Positions 1-11,674 are shown, numbered from the stretch's first letter. The stretch is 64,000 nucleotides of DNA from Ichthyophis bannanicus (GCA_033557465.1 CM066031.1:1230429312-1230493311), one strand, 5' to 3'. The notes: a model not told the origin generated them from the letters alone. Translations and numbers: made by a program.

Positions 1-460
1 AGAAATGGAAAAATACAGAAAAGATGTGTTTTAAAGTTACTGATAAGAAAGAGTACATTTGCAGAGAAATATTGAGGAGTGCTGACAGATGAGTTACAGA
101 ACCTTGCTCTTCTGCACGCACAAATGGTCCCATAGCCTTGAAAGTGTGAAAGTAACAAGTTGATGAACTGACCATTGTAATTGGGACTAGAAGGGGGGCA
201 GGCAGGTGTCATGCTCACAGAAGCCCACAGAAGGAACATAATTGGAGAAACTTATCAGTACCGGGACCAATAGAAGGGCTACGGGAGGTACGGGAGCGTA
301 CCGGGACCAATGAAGTGTTTTTCTATACCTAGAATGGAACAGAAGTCTATAAAAGTTGTTGTAATGCTTGAAAACTTTGCTCAGCCATTTTGAAATTGTC
401 TTGCTTGAGACTTGTGCACAAATAAATGATTTGGACCTTCTGAACAGACTCCTGGTATCA
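1..460 (+). mobile_element. Truncated LTR of the same retrovirus family as the provirus at 52-63 kb
   Basis: The sequence matches the LTR at 52431-53102 from about its base 185 onward, nearly base for base. It keeps the two CCAAT-containing repeats, a TATA box at 348-355 and an AATAAA signal at 421-426. It stops about 31 nt after AATAAA, so the last roughly 40 bases of U5 and the terminal CA are missing and unrelated DNA follows. The upstream part lies outside the window, so this could be a solo LTR or the 3' LTR of another copy. Confidence 0.9.
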
Positions 461-1030
461 AGAGTAGGCAGGCTGTTCCAGAGGGAGGGGGCTGAGACAA
501 AGAATGCCAAAATAGATATACATGTAAAAGCAGCCAACTACCTGGATAAAAATCAAACCAGATATCAGTGAGCCTGCACTGTCGACCCTATCCCTTAGAT
601 GTCTGAAAAATTAGCTCTGTACAAGGAGCATTCAATAAGAAACTATTTTTAGAATAATATAGATGGTCCCTTTGGGAGATTTTGGTTCTGAATGTGTGTG
701 TGATTCAGATCTTTACATGGAAAGTAACTTTAATTTTCTAAAGGGTCCCTAAGTTATAGAGGTGTGCTGTAGTTCAAACCCATATTGTGTATTTACATAT
801 CGAGAATACCTACTCTACAGTTCAAAGATACCTCTCCAAATCACACTTCCCTTATGATTTTCAATATACTCTATTAGTAGGCTCTTTATTTAAATAGTCA
901 CAGCTATACATATTTATAGTTTCTGTAACACTTTTCAACATTCCACTGATTAGATTCTGAACATGTTAATTCCACTACTCCAGCAAGAAAGTGACAGCCT
1001 TCACAAAACCATAGAAAGATGAAACCTCAT
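461..1030. other. Unassigned AT-rich sequence
   Basis: No gene is recognisable. Bases 461-520 carry a motif (GGCA, then a few bases, then TTCCAGAG) that also occurs near 63860. It resembles the 3' UTR of a non-LTR retrotransposon, but the match is short. Confidence 0.4.
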
Positions 1031-1786
1031 AATAACTAAGGCTGCAGCAGCTCCATACAAAGAGAGACCGCAAGCACGCAGGAAAGTCAGCACGCCCTGG
1101 TACTCAATACCATCCGGGATGCAAAAAGCGTACTTAGAAAGCTTGAAGGGAAATGGAGGCGGGACAAATCACAGGACTCTCTGCTCCACTACAAAGCTAA
1201 ACAGCTGGAATACAATTACCTGATTAACGAACGCAAGCAATAACACCACACCAACTAAATCATGAAATCAGCCAACAAGCCAAGGGAACTATTTAACATT
1301 GTGAAGAAACTCACTAATGACACTTCTCAGCAGGACACCCACCACTTAGACCCACAAGTATTTGCAATTACATGATCACCAAGAACTCCAAATCATCCAA
1401 TTGCTCCACTCAGCTTGACATTCAACCCAGAAATGACGAAGCTCCAACAAACCTGGGACAACTTTAGCATACCCTCAGTTCAGCAAATAGAAAACATAGT
1501 GGACGCCCTGAATACAACAACCTCACCAGCAGACCCATGTCCTGTGGCATGGATCAAAGCCACTAAAGATAAACTGAGTCAACAACACCACAAAATCGTA
1601 AAGAATCCAACAAGGATACATGCCACATTACGACCAATCCTCAAAAGCCCCTTGCTAAACTACTCAGGAGACTTGTGTTTTTATGTCTGACCCCCTTTTA
1701 TGTTAAATGTACCCCTACAATCTGTGTTAACCACTTTGATTGAAGAATAAGGTGGTATACAAAACTGGCTAAATAAATAAATAAAT
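1030..1786 (+). mobile_element. L2-type LINE fragment (5'-truncated, internally deleted)
   Basis: Translation gives pieces of the linker between endonuclease and reverse transcriptase typical of L2-clade LINEs, in particular KPRELFNIVKKLTN near 1285 and SPADPCPVAWIKATKDKL near 1530. The frame is broken by stops. After 1690 the sequence jumps to a 3' tail ending in TAAATAAATAAATAAAT at about 1770-1786. The tail resembles the one at 30430-30485, so the two belong to the same or sister LINE families. The element is dead. Confidence 0.65.
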
Positions 1787-2994
1787 GTCAGTGGGAAAGG
1801 TCAGGACAACTGTGGTCTTCAAAACAAAATCTGAACCAAGGTCCATGAAACCTAACATCGATCGCAGACAGAGACCAATCTGGGTCTTTATAGTTTTTTC
1901 TCTTCGTATACCACTTTCCTTTATGCACATCAAATGGGTACAGTCATAATAAAGAGGCAGAGAAATGAAAGAGGACAGACAAGGAAGAAGAGGAGAAAGA
2001 AAGGAAGAAGAAAAAAAAGATACAGTACTTGGTGAACACAAAGGAAAGGGAAAAATAAGTGCAGCAAGAAAAGGCATACTGGGAGAGGCTGAAACTAAGG
2101 GATTCAGAATGTGTGCACAGATAGAGAGCAGAAGAAGGAAAGATGTAACATGGAGACAAATCTGATAGAATCAGTCAGGAGACTGCTAATGGTTGAAGGC
2201 TTGGTGAAAAAAAGCCAATTTTCAACCCAGATCCAAACAAAAATTTTTCTTTCTTCGGATCTTAAGAAAGGAGGCAGAGAATTCTACAGGCATGGTGCCT
2301 GCAGGGCCAGCTCTTCCACTAGATGAGCCAGGCAATCACCTAGGATAGATGTCTTAGGGGCAGCAGCCACAATAGAGGGCAGCCAATGGCCCCACCCTTC
2401 CACGGCAAAAGGTTCCTAGGAGTAGCTCTCTTCTTTTTGCTATTTCTGAATGTCAGCAGTGAAAAGGTAAATGAAGACTCCACAGAACCTCCCATTCAAG
2501 TGCGCTCAAAGCCCCTGACAATCCCACTCCCAATGCAGCAGGAAATGCACATCAAAGGGGGTAGGACTGACATGGGCTCCAAACAGTCAGTATGAGGCTA
2601 AAAACAATGGATCCAAATTATGAAAGTTCTCAAAGGATTTGGATACTAGAACCTCGGAAAAAGTTATCAGAGGAAAAGTGACCATACACTGAAAAAAAGA
2701 ATGGAGAAAACCAGAAGAACAACAAGGAGGATATCCCAGTGAGGTACCAAAGTGCACAAGAAACAAAGATAATGTCCAACATAACCATCTTATTCACGGG
2801 AGAAAAGGTGGCAGGGACATCTGTGGATTTAAAGTCACCAAAAAACAAGAGCCTAAGAAATGATTGGTGACCAGGTCCTCATGCTCAGAGGCTGTAATTC
2901 AAGAAAGGAGAGTGGTAAAATCAAAGGGAAATCAGCTGCAGGAGTGCTTGAAAAAGTGTAATTAGCAAGACCTCATATCTGGAGAAGAAACAGA
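1787..2994. other. No gene recognised
   Basis: Purine-rich sequence, notably 1965-2100, with several short open frames on both strands. None shows a known motif, signal peptide or repeat. I see nothing here I can assign. Confidence 0.5.
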
Positions 2995-3180
2995 GTAGTT
3001 ACTCACCTGTAACAGGTGTTCTCCAGGAGCAGCAGGAATCAGTCCTCACATATGGGTGACATCGACATCGATGGAGCCCTTGCGGAGCATTTTCCCAGCT
3101 TTCCATGAAAGCCTTTGGGAATGCAGGCACGCATGCGCGGTTCCCTTCCCGCCTAAAGGTGTCATCTTGCCTCAGGCAAA
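2995..3180. repeat. Left inverted terminal repeat of DIRS copy 1
   Basis: The segment from CAGTCCTCACATATGGGTGA through the CTTGCCTCAG near 3175 is the reverse complement of 8697-8842. Shared landmarks are GCATGCGCGGTTCCCTTCC near 3132 on this side and its complement near 8727. The outermost 30-40 bases differ between the two ends, as expected for DIRS elements, whose outer ends are matched in the internal region instead. Confidence 0.85.
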
Positions 3181-3251
3181 TGACATAGCTAAGAACAGCA
3201 CACAAAAATGTAAAATAAACTATGTACAACTGCAACTCCAAGGGGAGGAGG

Positions 3252-3350
3252 GAGGGTTGTGAGGACTGATTACAGCTGCACCAGGAGAACACCAGTTACA
3301 GGTGAGTAACTACACTTTCTCCAGGACCAAGCAGGAAGTCAGTCCACACA
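3252..3350. repeat. Internal complementary region of DIRS copy 1
   Basis: Bases near 3255-3313 are complementary to the left end (TTACTCACCTGTAACAGGTG near 2999). The adjoining bases near 3314-3355 are complementary to the right end (near 8825-8855). The two outer ends are therefore joined back to back in complement, which is the template arrangement known for DIRS-1-like elements. Confidence 0.8.
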
Positions 3351-3617
3351 AATGGGTGACTCCCAAGCTCTGGGCTACCAGGAACCCAGGCTGAACAAGA
3401 GAACTCCCTCTAGTCCCAGCATCAAAGAAAGGCTTTTCACTGACAGAACCTCCACCGGTAGCCCAACAGAGGGCAGGAGGGCAGGAGTTGCCTAAACCTC
3501 AAAGAGATTCCGGAGTACTGCCTGGCCAAAAGCACTGTCCCTACGGGACTCCCTCTCCAGACAGTAATGGGCCGCAAAAGTCTTGCTTGAAGACCAAGTT
3601 GCAGCCCTGCAGATATC

Positions 3618-3842
3618 TGTTATATTTCCGTTATTCTTAATCACATTGCTAACCAGGTTGTATGACTCCATTTACTGATTTTACCCTGTTATCCAAGTTT
3701 TATTCCCCTGTTTACTGTAACTCAGACGCTTGCTTATGGTGCTGAATTTTTGTTCGATGTAAACCGCGCTGATGACAAAAAGTGCGGTATATAAGAGATG
3801 TAAAATAAATAAAATAAATAAATAAATAAAATAAATAAATCT
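3618..3842 (+). repeat. LINE/SINE 3' tail inserted in DIRS copy 1
   Basis: This interrupts the recombinase sequence. It ends in a tail with GATGTAAACCGCGCTGATG and GTGCGGTATATAAGAGATG, then A/T-rich AAATAAAT repeats. The tail closely matches that of the SINE at 23776-24073, so the two share a 3' end recognised by the same LINE machinery. Confidence 0.7.
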
Positions 3843-5313
3843 ACCAACGGGTACAGAGCGGAGATGAGCCACTGAGGCAGCCATTGCCCTGACACGATGG
3901 GCCGTGACCCAACCCTGCAAAGGAAGGTCAGCTGCCTTGTAAGCCCAGGTGATACAGTCACAGATGGACAAGGTACGCTTGGACACAGCTAACCCCAAAT
4001 TATTAGGGTCAAAAGATATGAAGAGCTGAGTAGCCCTTCTGTGCCCTTGCGTACGGTCAAGGTAGAAGGATAAGGCCCTCCTACAGTCCAGGATATGCAG
4101 AACTGCTTCAGCCTGGCTTGCATGAGGCCTAGGGAAGAATGTTGGAAGAACCACCTTCTGGTTGAGGTGTGAGGTGGAAAGAGGAGACAACTTTTGGGAG
4201 GAACTTTGGATGAATCCTAAGGACTACCCTGTTCCTATAGAAGCGAGTGTAAGGCCTCTCACAGACTAGGGCCTGAAGCTCACTCACTCGCCTGGCTGAA
4301 GTAAGGGCTACCAAGAAGAGTGTCTTCCAGGACAGGAAGCGTAGAGGGCAAGTAGCCATCAGCTCAAAAGGTGGGCGAGTCAATTGTTGCAAGACCACAT
4401 TCAACTCCCACTCAGGAGCAGGAGAACGGATTGGAGGCTTGAGTAAGAGCAAGCCTCTGAGAAAGCGGGACACCAAGGGGTGAACCGACAGAGAATGTCC
4501 TTCCACTAGTGAGTGGTGAGCTGCTAGAGCTGAGAGGTGGACCCGAACAGAATTTGACTTAAGTCCCTGATTGGATAAGTGCAACAGGTACTGAAGCACT
4601 ACAGGTACAGTACACGAGAAGGGATCCTCTGTACGTAGCCGACACCACACAGAAAACCGTTTCCATTTGAGAGCATATGTTTTCCTAGTGGACTGTTTCC
4701 TAGAGGCTAGGACAACCTCCTCAACTTCCTGAGGTAGGCCCCAGGGAGCCAAAACTACCCTTGCAGCCTCCATACCATAAAATTGAGAGCTTTGAGATTG
4801 GGGTGCAGAAGAGAACCCTGATCCTGAGAGAGAAGGTCGGGTTGCAACCCCAGAGGCAGTGGGGGATCCACTGCCAGCTGAAGCAGAAGTGGAAACCAAG
4901 GCTGTCTCGGCCACCTGGGAGCCACCAGCAGGACCGAGGCCTTGTCCTAAAGAATCTTGAACAGAATTTGGGCCACCAGAGGCATGGGAGGAAACGCATA
5001 CAGGAGGCCCTGAGACCAGGGAATCAGAAAAGCATCTGCTGCTATCCGCAGAGGATGCAGTTGTCTGGAGCAGAACCTGGGCAGCTGTTTGTTCAGAGGA
5101 CTGGCAAACAGATCTATGGATGGAAGTCCCCATTTCAGGAAAATCTTTTGAACTACCAAGGGAAGAAGCTGCCACTCGTGGGGCTGCAGAATCCTGCTCA
5201 ACCTGTCCGCCAGGTAGTTCTCCTGGCCAGGCAGATACACTGCCTTGAGGAGCATGTTGTGTCTGAGAGCAAACAAGCAAAAGTCCTGTGCCTGACAAAG
5301 GAGCCTGGACCAA
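3690..5313 (-). pseudogene. Tyrosine recombinase of DIRS copy 1
   Basis: The N-terminal portion is open from 5313 to about 4190 and the C-terminal portion continues in another frame at 4190-3850. Visible family motifs are TRKTYALKWKRF (N-terminal SAM-like region), LTSARRVSELQAL carrying the first catalytic Arg, and AHRVRAMAAS carrying the His-x-x-Arg pair. Downstream of these, near 3842, the frame meets the inserted LINE/SINE tail, so the C-terminal part with the Tyr nucleophile is displaced to below 3617. In DIRS elements this enzyme integrates the circular cDNA in place of a DDE integrase. The frameshift near 4150-4190 and the insertion disable it. Confidence 0.85.
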
Positions 5314-6720
5314 GTTCCGCCCTGCTTGTTCACATAAAACATGGCTACCTGGTTGTCTGAACTAGGACAGACTGATGAGCCATGGTTCGAGAAAAAGTCT
5401 TGAGGGCTAACCGAATAGCCCTGAGTTCCAGGAGATTGATTTGCTGTGCGGCTTCCCAGGGAGACCACAGACCCTGGGTGCACTTGCCTAGACAATGAGC
5501 CCTCAGCCTTGCAGGGAGGCATCCGTGGTCAACACCACTGTGAACCCAGGACTCTGAAAAGGTACCCTTTGTTAGCAGATTGGGTGGGTGCAGCCACCAG
5601 CTGAGGGAGTTCAGAAATTGTCTGGACACCCTTATCCTGTCTCTGAGGCTGCCTGTGGCCTGTGACCACTGAGTCCGAAGGCACCACTGTGCAGGCCTCA
5701 TATGGAGCCTGGAATTGGGGGTCACATGCACTGTCGAAGCCATGTGGCCTAAAAGCCTCAGGCAGAGTCTGGCAGAGGCCAGTGACCTGCTGAGAAACTG
5801 GTTTGCTAAGTTGATCAGTCTTCTGGCAAGAATGCTTTTTGCAAGCAGAGAGTCCAACCTCGCCCCTATGAACTCCAAGTTCTGGGAGGGGAGCAAAGTG
5901 GACTTTGCGAAGTTTATGACGAACCCCAAGTTCTGAAGAAGAGCAATAGTTCTGAGAGTAGCTTGTTGGGGCCTCCTGGCATGTCCCGACCTCTGATGAT
6001 CCAGTCGTCCAGATATGGGAAGACAAAGACTCCCTGATTTCGCAGGTAGGCCACCACCACCGCCAGGCACTTGGTAAGACCCTGGGATCAGAGGAGAGGC
6101 CAAAAGGCAGTACTCTGTACTGATAATGGTTTCCCTCCCACAATGAACCTGAGGTACTTTCTGTGGTCTGGATGAATGAGGATGTGAGTATACGCATCCT
6201 TTAGATCTAAGGAGCATAGCCAATCTCCCTGCTGGAGGTAGGGCAGAAGAGTTCCAAGAGTAAGCATCTTGAACTTTTCCTTCTCCAGGAACTTGTTGAG
6301 GTTTCGGAGATCTAGAATAGGTCGAAGGCCACCGGTTCTTTTGGGTACCAGGAAATACCTGGAGTAGAACCCTCGACCGTGCAAGTGGGGAGGCACAGGC
6401 TCCACCGCCCTGTCCACCAACAGACCTGGGAGCTCTTGAAGGAGAAGATCTCTATGCAGGTGAGGCCTTGGAGGCTCCCCTGGGAAGTATGGAGGCGGCA
6501 GTTGTTGGAAGTGTAGTGCATAGCCCCTGTGGACTATGCTTAACACCCAACTGTCTCCAGTGATAAGTGGCCACTGGTGGGCAAATAGGGCGAGGCGACC
6601 CCCTGTGCAGGGTTGGGAGAGCAGGGACGGAGAGGCTATGCCTAAGGAGTCAAAAACCCCCACCCTGCTGAGTGGGAGCAGGGGCTGGAGGCTTGGGGGT
6701 CCTCTGCCTACGGGGCCCAT
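4950..6720 (-). pseudogene. Reverse transcriptase / RNase H of DIRS copy 1
   Basis: The RT fingers and palm read from 6720 to 6090, with YFLVPKRTGGLRPILDLRNLN followed by DWLCSLDLKDAY, which carries the first catalytic Asp. The RT continues in another frame at 6223-5345, with FVINFAKSTLLPSQNLEFIG near 5920-5870. RNase H and connection motifs follow, including INLLELRAIRLAL near 5440-5400, DNQVAMFYVNKQGG near 5360-5320 and YLPGQENYLADRLSRIL near 5240-5190. At least two frame changes separate the domains, so no complete polyprotein is possible. It copied the element's RNA through a circular intermediate when active. Confidence 0.85.
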
Positions 6721-8467
6721 TACCCTGCCCCTTGGGTTGTTGACCCTGAGGGCAGCTTGGGCAGCCGGATATTGTGGGTACTGTTTGTAGAGAAGGGGCA
6801 GAAGTCTTTCTAGACAGCCTTGTCCGTGTGAGGTGCTCGGTTTCGAGCTGTGCGGCCTTCTCGGTCATGGGCTTGCCAAAAAGGTTCTCACCTCGGCAAG
6901 GGACATCGACCAACTTGTCCTGAACCCATGGCTCGAGGTCCGATGACTGCAGCCATGCCTGGCGTCGAGCCGCGATGCCGGCTGCCGCAACACGGGCCAA
7001 AGCCTCGAAGCCATCGTAGGCAGCGCGGGATATAAACTTGGAACATTCCCGGATCCCCAAGGACAAGGACTTGAACCTCTGCAAGGGCTCCCAGAGAGAC
7101 CAGCTGAGAACCCGGCCAGCTCCTTGGCCAGGTCTCGCAAGTACATGCCCATGTACAGCTGGTAAGACTGGACACGGCAAGCAAGTAGAGCCCTGGAAGC
7201 ACTTTCTACCAAAACCATCGAGGTTTCGAGCCTCCCTGCCAGGGGGCACCGCGGAGTGATGCATGGTCGATTTCACCACCATGGAATGGTGTGGTAGCTG
7301 TGCCTTTTGAAAGTCAGGACTCTTCCGGAGTCGATAGATCGAATCGACCCGCTTGCTTAAAACCAGCGCCGAGGCCGGTGCCTCTCACATCCAGAAGAGG
7401 AGCCGTTCCAGCATCAGAGGAACCGAGAATCGTACTGCAGGGCCTCGAGCTCCTTGGCTCGAGGCTCCTCCTCGGGGTCCGCAGGGATAGCCAACGCGGT
7501 GGCCATATCCCGGACTAACTCTGAGAACCGGGTATCCTCCGGAGGGGATCTACTCCGGGGTTCAGACTGCGGTGAGTCTGATGGGACGCACCGAGTCCTG
7601 AAGGTGTCAGGGGACTCCTCATCCTCCGTCTCCCAGGCGGACTCGTCCGATGAGGAATCGGGGTCCGACCTCGCGGGGCCCGAGAGCACCCGCCCCGATG
7701 CCAAAGGCACCGGCGTCGATACCCTTGGTCCCGAACGGGAGGTCGAGGGAGACCGTGACTGAGGTCGACCTCGAGCCTTCATAGTTTCGAGTATCGGCTC
7801 GGTCTCCGGGGTCGACTTCAATGTCGATGTCCCGGTGGTTGGGGCAGACGCACCAGACAGGCTGGCGATCAGTGCCCACTGCTTTTCCATGAAGGCAGAC
7901 AGTCTGCTCTCCAAGGCTGTCAACCTGAGACCCAGCTCAGGAGACTCAGCAGCCCCCGACGGCGCTGGGCCCGACTTCGGCTCTCTGGGAGGAGAGTCCA
8001 GCAGACTCCGGCTTCACTCAAGGAACTTTGGAAGGCTTCTCCTGTTCCACGGGCCCGGGGCGACGGTCGGGGGTCTGAGACCTAGGCCTCGAGGAGCCAG
8101 GGAACTCTTACGATGACGTCCTCGCGAGCCTCTTCTTCCTCTTGTGTTCCCGGTCGGGGGATCCCCTGTCCGAGGAGACACGACGGTGCTCGGGATCCGA
8201 TTCCCGAGATGTCGATGCTTCAGACAAGGTCCGGGCCCAGCCGGAGGCCGAGTCAGAAAAAAGCCTTTCCTTTTGGTGCTGATGACTTCGCAATGCCTTG
8301 GAAGACATTTTCCCACATGGTCCACACGTCTTAGGTTCGTGATCAGGACCGAGGCACCGAAGGCAGCAGTCGTGTGTGTCAGTGAGAGACATCAGCTTCT
8401 TGCACCGATCACACTTTCTAAAGCCACTGGAAGCCATCGGGGAAAAAAAGAGTCCCTGCGAAGTCAA
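6650..8467 (-). pseudogene. Gag-like protein of DIRS copy 1
   Basis: From 8430 downward the minus strand encodes a short cysteine cluster, FRKCDRCKKLMSLTDTHDCC then LRCLGPDH, which could bind zinc. Further down are a serine- and proline-rich region (7923-7414) and a segment containing AWLQSSDLEPWVQDKLVDVP (about 6960-6900) that recurs in every DIRS copy of this window. The reading frame shifts several times. The position upstream of RT on the coding strand fits the DIRS gag. Confidence 0.7.
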
Positions 8468-8694
8468 AGGACCGGCCTTCCAGGGAAAAAGAAAAAAGGG
8501 CGCGAACGCCAGCCACGAAGGGCAAAAAACGAAAAAAGAAGAAGATCGGGCTCGATACCAGTGTACCGAACCCAGCAGGAGGGGAACCGGCGTCGAACCA
8601 GAGATGAAAAATAGGGAAGGATCGCCAAAAAAAAATCAAACTATTTTCCGGGATGACTAGGACACACGTCCGGTGGGCTTCACGGAAAAAGAGA

Positions 8695-8857
8695 GACTGA
8701 GGCAAGATGGCACCTTTAGGCGGGAAGGGAACCGCGCATGCGTGCCTGCATTCCCAAAGGCTTTCATGGAAAGCTGGGGAAATGCTCCGCAAGGGCTCCA
8801 TCGACGTTGATGTCACCCATATGTGAGGACTGACTTCCTGCTTGGTCCTGGAGAAAA
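8695..8857. repeat. Right inverted terminal repeat of DIRS copy 1
   Basis: Reverse complement of the left ITR, beginning at CTGAGGCAAGATGGCACCTT near 8697. Its outermost bases (TTCCTGCTTGGTCCTGGAGA near 8834) match the second half of the internal complementary region instead of the left end. Confidence 0.85.
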
Positions 8858-8951
8858 TGCTAATTCAAAGAACAGATCTGTGTCTGCCTTAGGAACCAGC
8901 ATCAATCATGCTCCTATTTGGAAGTGGCACACTAGATCACTGTAATAAAGC

Positions 8952-9115
8952 GTAGTTACTCACCTGTAACAGGTGATCTCCAGGAACAGCAGGAATAAGT
9001 CTTCACATATGGGTACCGTCGACACCGACGGAGCCTGCGTGGGAACGCTCCCCAGCGTCCCAAAAAGAAAGCTTTTGGTAGCATCCACCACACATGTGTG
9101 CTGCCTTCCCTCCCA
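8952..9115. repeat. Left inverted terminal repeat of DIRS copy 2
   Basis: CTTCACATATGGGTACCGTC near 9002, and the stretch through GGAACGCTCCCCAGCGTCC and AAAGCTTTTGG, are the reverse complement of 14445-14560. The XhoI-like and SalI-like CG-rich core (GTCGACACCGACGGAGCC) is shared by both arms. Confidence 0.85.
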
Positions 9116-9217
9116 ACTACCTCTCTCGCTTCAGTTGAGTTGAAAGCTGAGACCAAAGGAGAGAAGTAGAAGAAAAATAGAGGATAGAGAAAGACAACTC
9201 CTAGGGGAGGTGAGTGG

Positions 9218-9320
9218 GTTGTGAAGACTTAGTCCTGCTGTTCCCGGAGATCACCTGTTACAGGGGAGTAACTACGCTATCTCCAGGAACAAGCAGGAAT
9301 GTAGTCTTCACATATGGGGA
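9218..9320. repeat. Internal complementary region of DIRS copy 2
   Basis: GATCACCTGTTACAGGGGAG near 9250 is complementary to the left end near 8968. CTATCTCCAGGAACAAGCAG near 9279 is complementary to the right end near 14560-14580. As in copy 1, the two halves abut at GTAACTACGC, which would let the two cDNA ends be joined. Confidence 0.85.
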
Positions 9321-9438
9321 CTCCCCAGCTAAAAATACCTAGGGATGACCCCAGCATGTTGCGGATCTAAGTAAGATGGGCCATGCTTCCTTCCAGGGAC
9401 CTCAGGCATCCAAGAGAGGATGGTGGGAAGGAGTTGAA

Positions 9439-10338
9439 CTATGAATGGAAGAGATGCTGTAGAACAGCCTGACCGAACAAGGCATCCCGACGGGAGTCCT
9501 TGTCCAAACAATAGTGGGCAGTGAAAGTATGAACAGAAGCCCAAGTTGCTGCTTTGCAGATCTCATCAATAGCAAATGACTGAAGATTAGCTGTTGAGGC
9601 TGCCATGGCTCTAACATTGTGAGCCGTGACATGGCCTTCAAGAGGGATTCCCTTACTCTGATAGGTAAAGGAAATACAGTCTGCAAACCACTTAGAGAGA
9701 GTTCTTTTAGTGACTGGGAGTCCTAAATGACTAGAGTCAAAAGCCAGAAAAAGCTGAGAAGACTTTCTAAATGGCTGAGTTCTGTGAAGATAAAAAGCCA
9801 GAGCTTGTTTACAATCTAAGGTATGAAGAATTCTTTCCGCACTGGAGGCATGAGGCTTAGGAAAGAAGACTGGAAGATAAACCGATTGGTTTAAATGAAA
9901 AGGTGATGCCACCTTAGGCATAAAATGAGGATGAGTCCTCAAGACTACTTTGTCATGAAGAAACCTCGTATAAGGCGGGTCAGCCACTAAAGCCTGCAGT
10001 TCGCTAATGCGTCTTGCAGAAGTGATAGCAATTAGGAAAATGACTTTCCATGAAAGAAACTTTAGCTCCAAAGTAGCTAAAGGTTCAAAGGGTGGCTTCA
10101 TGAGTTGATCCAGAACAAGATTAAGATCCCATGCCACCGGAGGTGGTTTGATGGGAGGTTTTGTTAAAAGTAGACCTCTCATAAACCTTGAAACAAGAGG
10201 ATGAGAGGAAATTGGTTGTCCATCGAAGGGTTTATGAGATGCAGCAATAGCACTAAGATGGACTCTAACAGAATTCGTCTTGAGACCAGAAGCTGATAAG
10301 TGAAGGAGATAGTCCAGAAGGGACTCTACTGGTATCAA
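9439..10338 (-). CDS. Tyrosine recombinase of DIRS copy 2 (open)
   Basis: An open frame of 299 codons covers most of the recombinase. It starts in the N-terminal domain (LLDYLLHLSASGLKTNSVRV) and continues to ITSARRISELQAL (first catalytic Arg, near 10014-10030), TAHNVRAMAAS (His-x-x-Arg, near 9605-9635) and HTFTAHYCLDKDSR (likely Tyr nucleophile, near 9505-9535). The Met given is only the first in frame. The N-terminal part, including ASRKPSTR-like sequence, lies upstream in another frame (about 10440-10400), so the full protein is probably frameshifted near 10340-10400. It would integrate circular cDNA without target duplication. Confidence 0.8.
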   Translation of the reverse strand: MIPVESLLDYLLHLSASGLKTNSVRVHLSAIAASHKPFDGQPISSHPLVSRFMRGLLLTKPPIKPPPVAWDLNLVLDQLMKPPFEPLATLELKFLSWKVIFLIAITSARRISELQALVADPPYTRFLHDKVVLRTHPHFMPKVASPFHLNQSVYLPVFFPKPHASSAERILHTLDCKQALAFYLHRTQPFRKSSQLFLAFDSSHLGLPVTKRTLSKWFADCISFTYQSKGIPLEGHVTAHNVRAMAASTANLQSFAIDEICKAATWASVHTFTAHYCLDKDSRRDALFGQAVLQHLFHS

Positions 10339-10399
10339 GAGCAGATTAAGTCCCCTCTGGGAACACCAGACTGAGAACCTCTTCCACTTAAAAGCATTA

Positions 10400-11543
10400 A
10401 GAACACCTTGTGGAAGGTTTTCTGGAAGCTAGAAGAATATCCTTCACTTGTGAAAAGCCTAGATCTTGAAATTCTATGCCTTGAGAAGCCAGGCCTTGAG
10501 ATGAAGGGACTGAGGATTGGGGTGCAGAAGGGATCCATTGTCCTGGGACAAAAGATCCAGAGCACTCCCCAACTCCAGAGGAGTGGCTCGAGAGACACCT
10601 AAGAGAAGAGGATACCATGTTTGCCTTGGCCAACAGGGAGCTATGAGTATCATGCGACCTCTGTCTCTCTGGAGTTTGAATAGGGTTTTGGGGATTAGGG
10701 GAATTGGAGGGAAGGCATAGAGAAAATCCTGGCCCAAATGAAGCAGGAATGCATCCCTCGCTTGACAATTTCGAGCTGGAAGTCTGGAACAGAACAGGTG
10801 AAGTTTGGCATTCTGTGGACTTGCAAAGAGGTCTATGTCTGGAGTTGCCCAGACGTGAAAAACTCGAGCAAGTTGGTATGAGTGGAGAGACCACTCATGT
10901 GGTAACAGGACTCGGCTGAGCCTGTCTGCCCAAGCGTTTTGAATGCCTGGAAGGTATACTGCCAACAAATGAACGGGATGCTCTCTGGCAAAGGCCCACA
11001 GTTGCAAAGCTTTGTTGCATAATTGCAGAGAGCCTGTTCCACCTTGTTTAGGTAAAACATGGCCACCTGATTGTCGGTTAGCACCAGAACTGTTTTGTTT
11101 ATGAGACAGAAGCAAAAGACTCGAATAGCCTTGGAAATGGCCATTAGTTCTAGGAGGTTTATTTGTAGAGAAGCCTCCTGTTGGGTCCAGAGACCCTGGG
11201 TAGACAGATTGCCCAAGTGGGCCCCCCAACCCAACTTGGATGCATCTGTCGTTAGGATAGCCTGAGGTAGGGGTTGCTGAAAAGAGAGCCTACTATAAGG
11301 TTTTCCAGAGACTGCCACTAATGCAGAGACGCAATCAGGCGTGTGGTAACCCTGATCTTGTCTGACATGCATCCTGAGGCCTGGGACCATTGGGATGCCA
11401 AAGGTCCACTGGGCCGAAGGCGTGCATAAGGAATCACATGGACTGTAGATGCCATGTGTCCTAAAAGCCGAAGCATTTGTCAAGCAGTTAGGAAGGTTCG
11501 TAGCACTGCTGGAGATGCTAGTTCTATGATGCGCAGACATCAA
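10400..11543 (-). pseudogene. RNase H and connection region of DIRS copy 2
   Basis: The minus-strand frame 11543-10833 carries TTDASKLGWGAHLG (RNase H first Asp), LQINLLELMAISKAI (Glu helix) and VLVLTDNQVAMFYLNK (third Asp). A second frame, 11229-10474, continues with VYLPGIQNAWADRLSRVLLP (final RNase H Asp). The two frames overlap by a frameshift between about 11090 and 11030. This domain removes the RNA strand during cDNA synthesis. Confidence 0.8.
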
Positions 11544-11674
11544 GGCTCAGGCAAGAAAGCCTTTGAATGCTGTGTGTCCAAGCGAGCCCCTATAAACTCG
11601 AGGGATTGAGATGGGGTGAGCTGGGACTTTGGAAGGTTTATGACCCATCCCAAGTACTGCAAAATTTGCATTGC

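Larger units (their letters stand above)
2995..8857 (-). mobile_element. DIRS-type retrotransposon, copy 1 (nearly complete, decayed)
   Basis: The element is coded on the minus strand in the order gag, RT/RNase H, tyrosine recombinase. It is bounded by inverted terminal repeats (left near 2995-3180, right near 8695-8857). A DIRS-type internal complementary region lies at about 3252-3350, next to the left ITR, which is the 3' end of the element. A LINE or SINE tail is inserted at about 3618-3842 within the recombinase. All coding segments are interrupted by frameshifts or stops. The copy looks recognisable but non-functional. Confidence 0.9.

Noticed and set aside
4761..5360. A 199-codon plus-strand open frame
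   Set aside because: Shadow of the minus-strand DIRS RNase H/recombinase sequence, which carries recognisable motifs.
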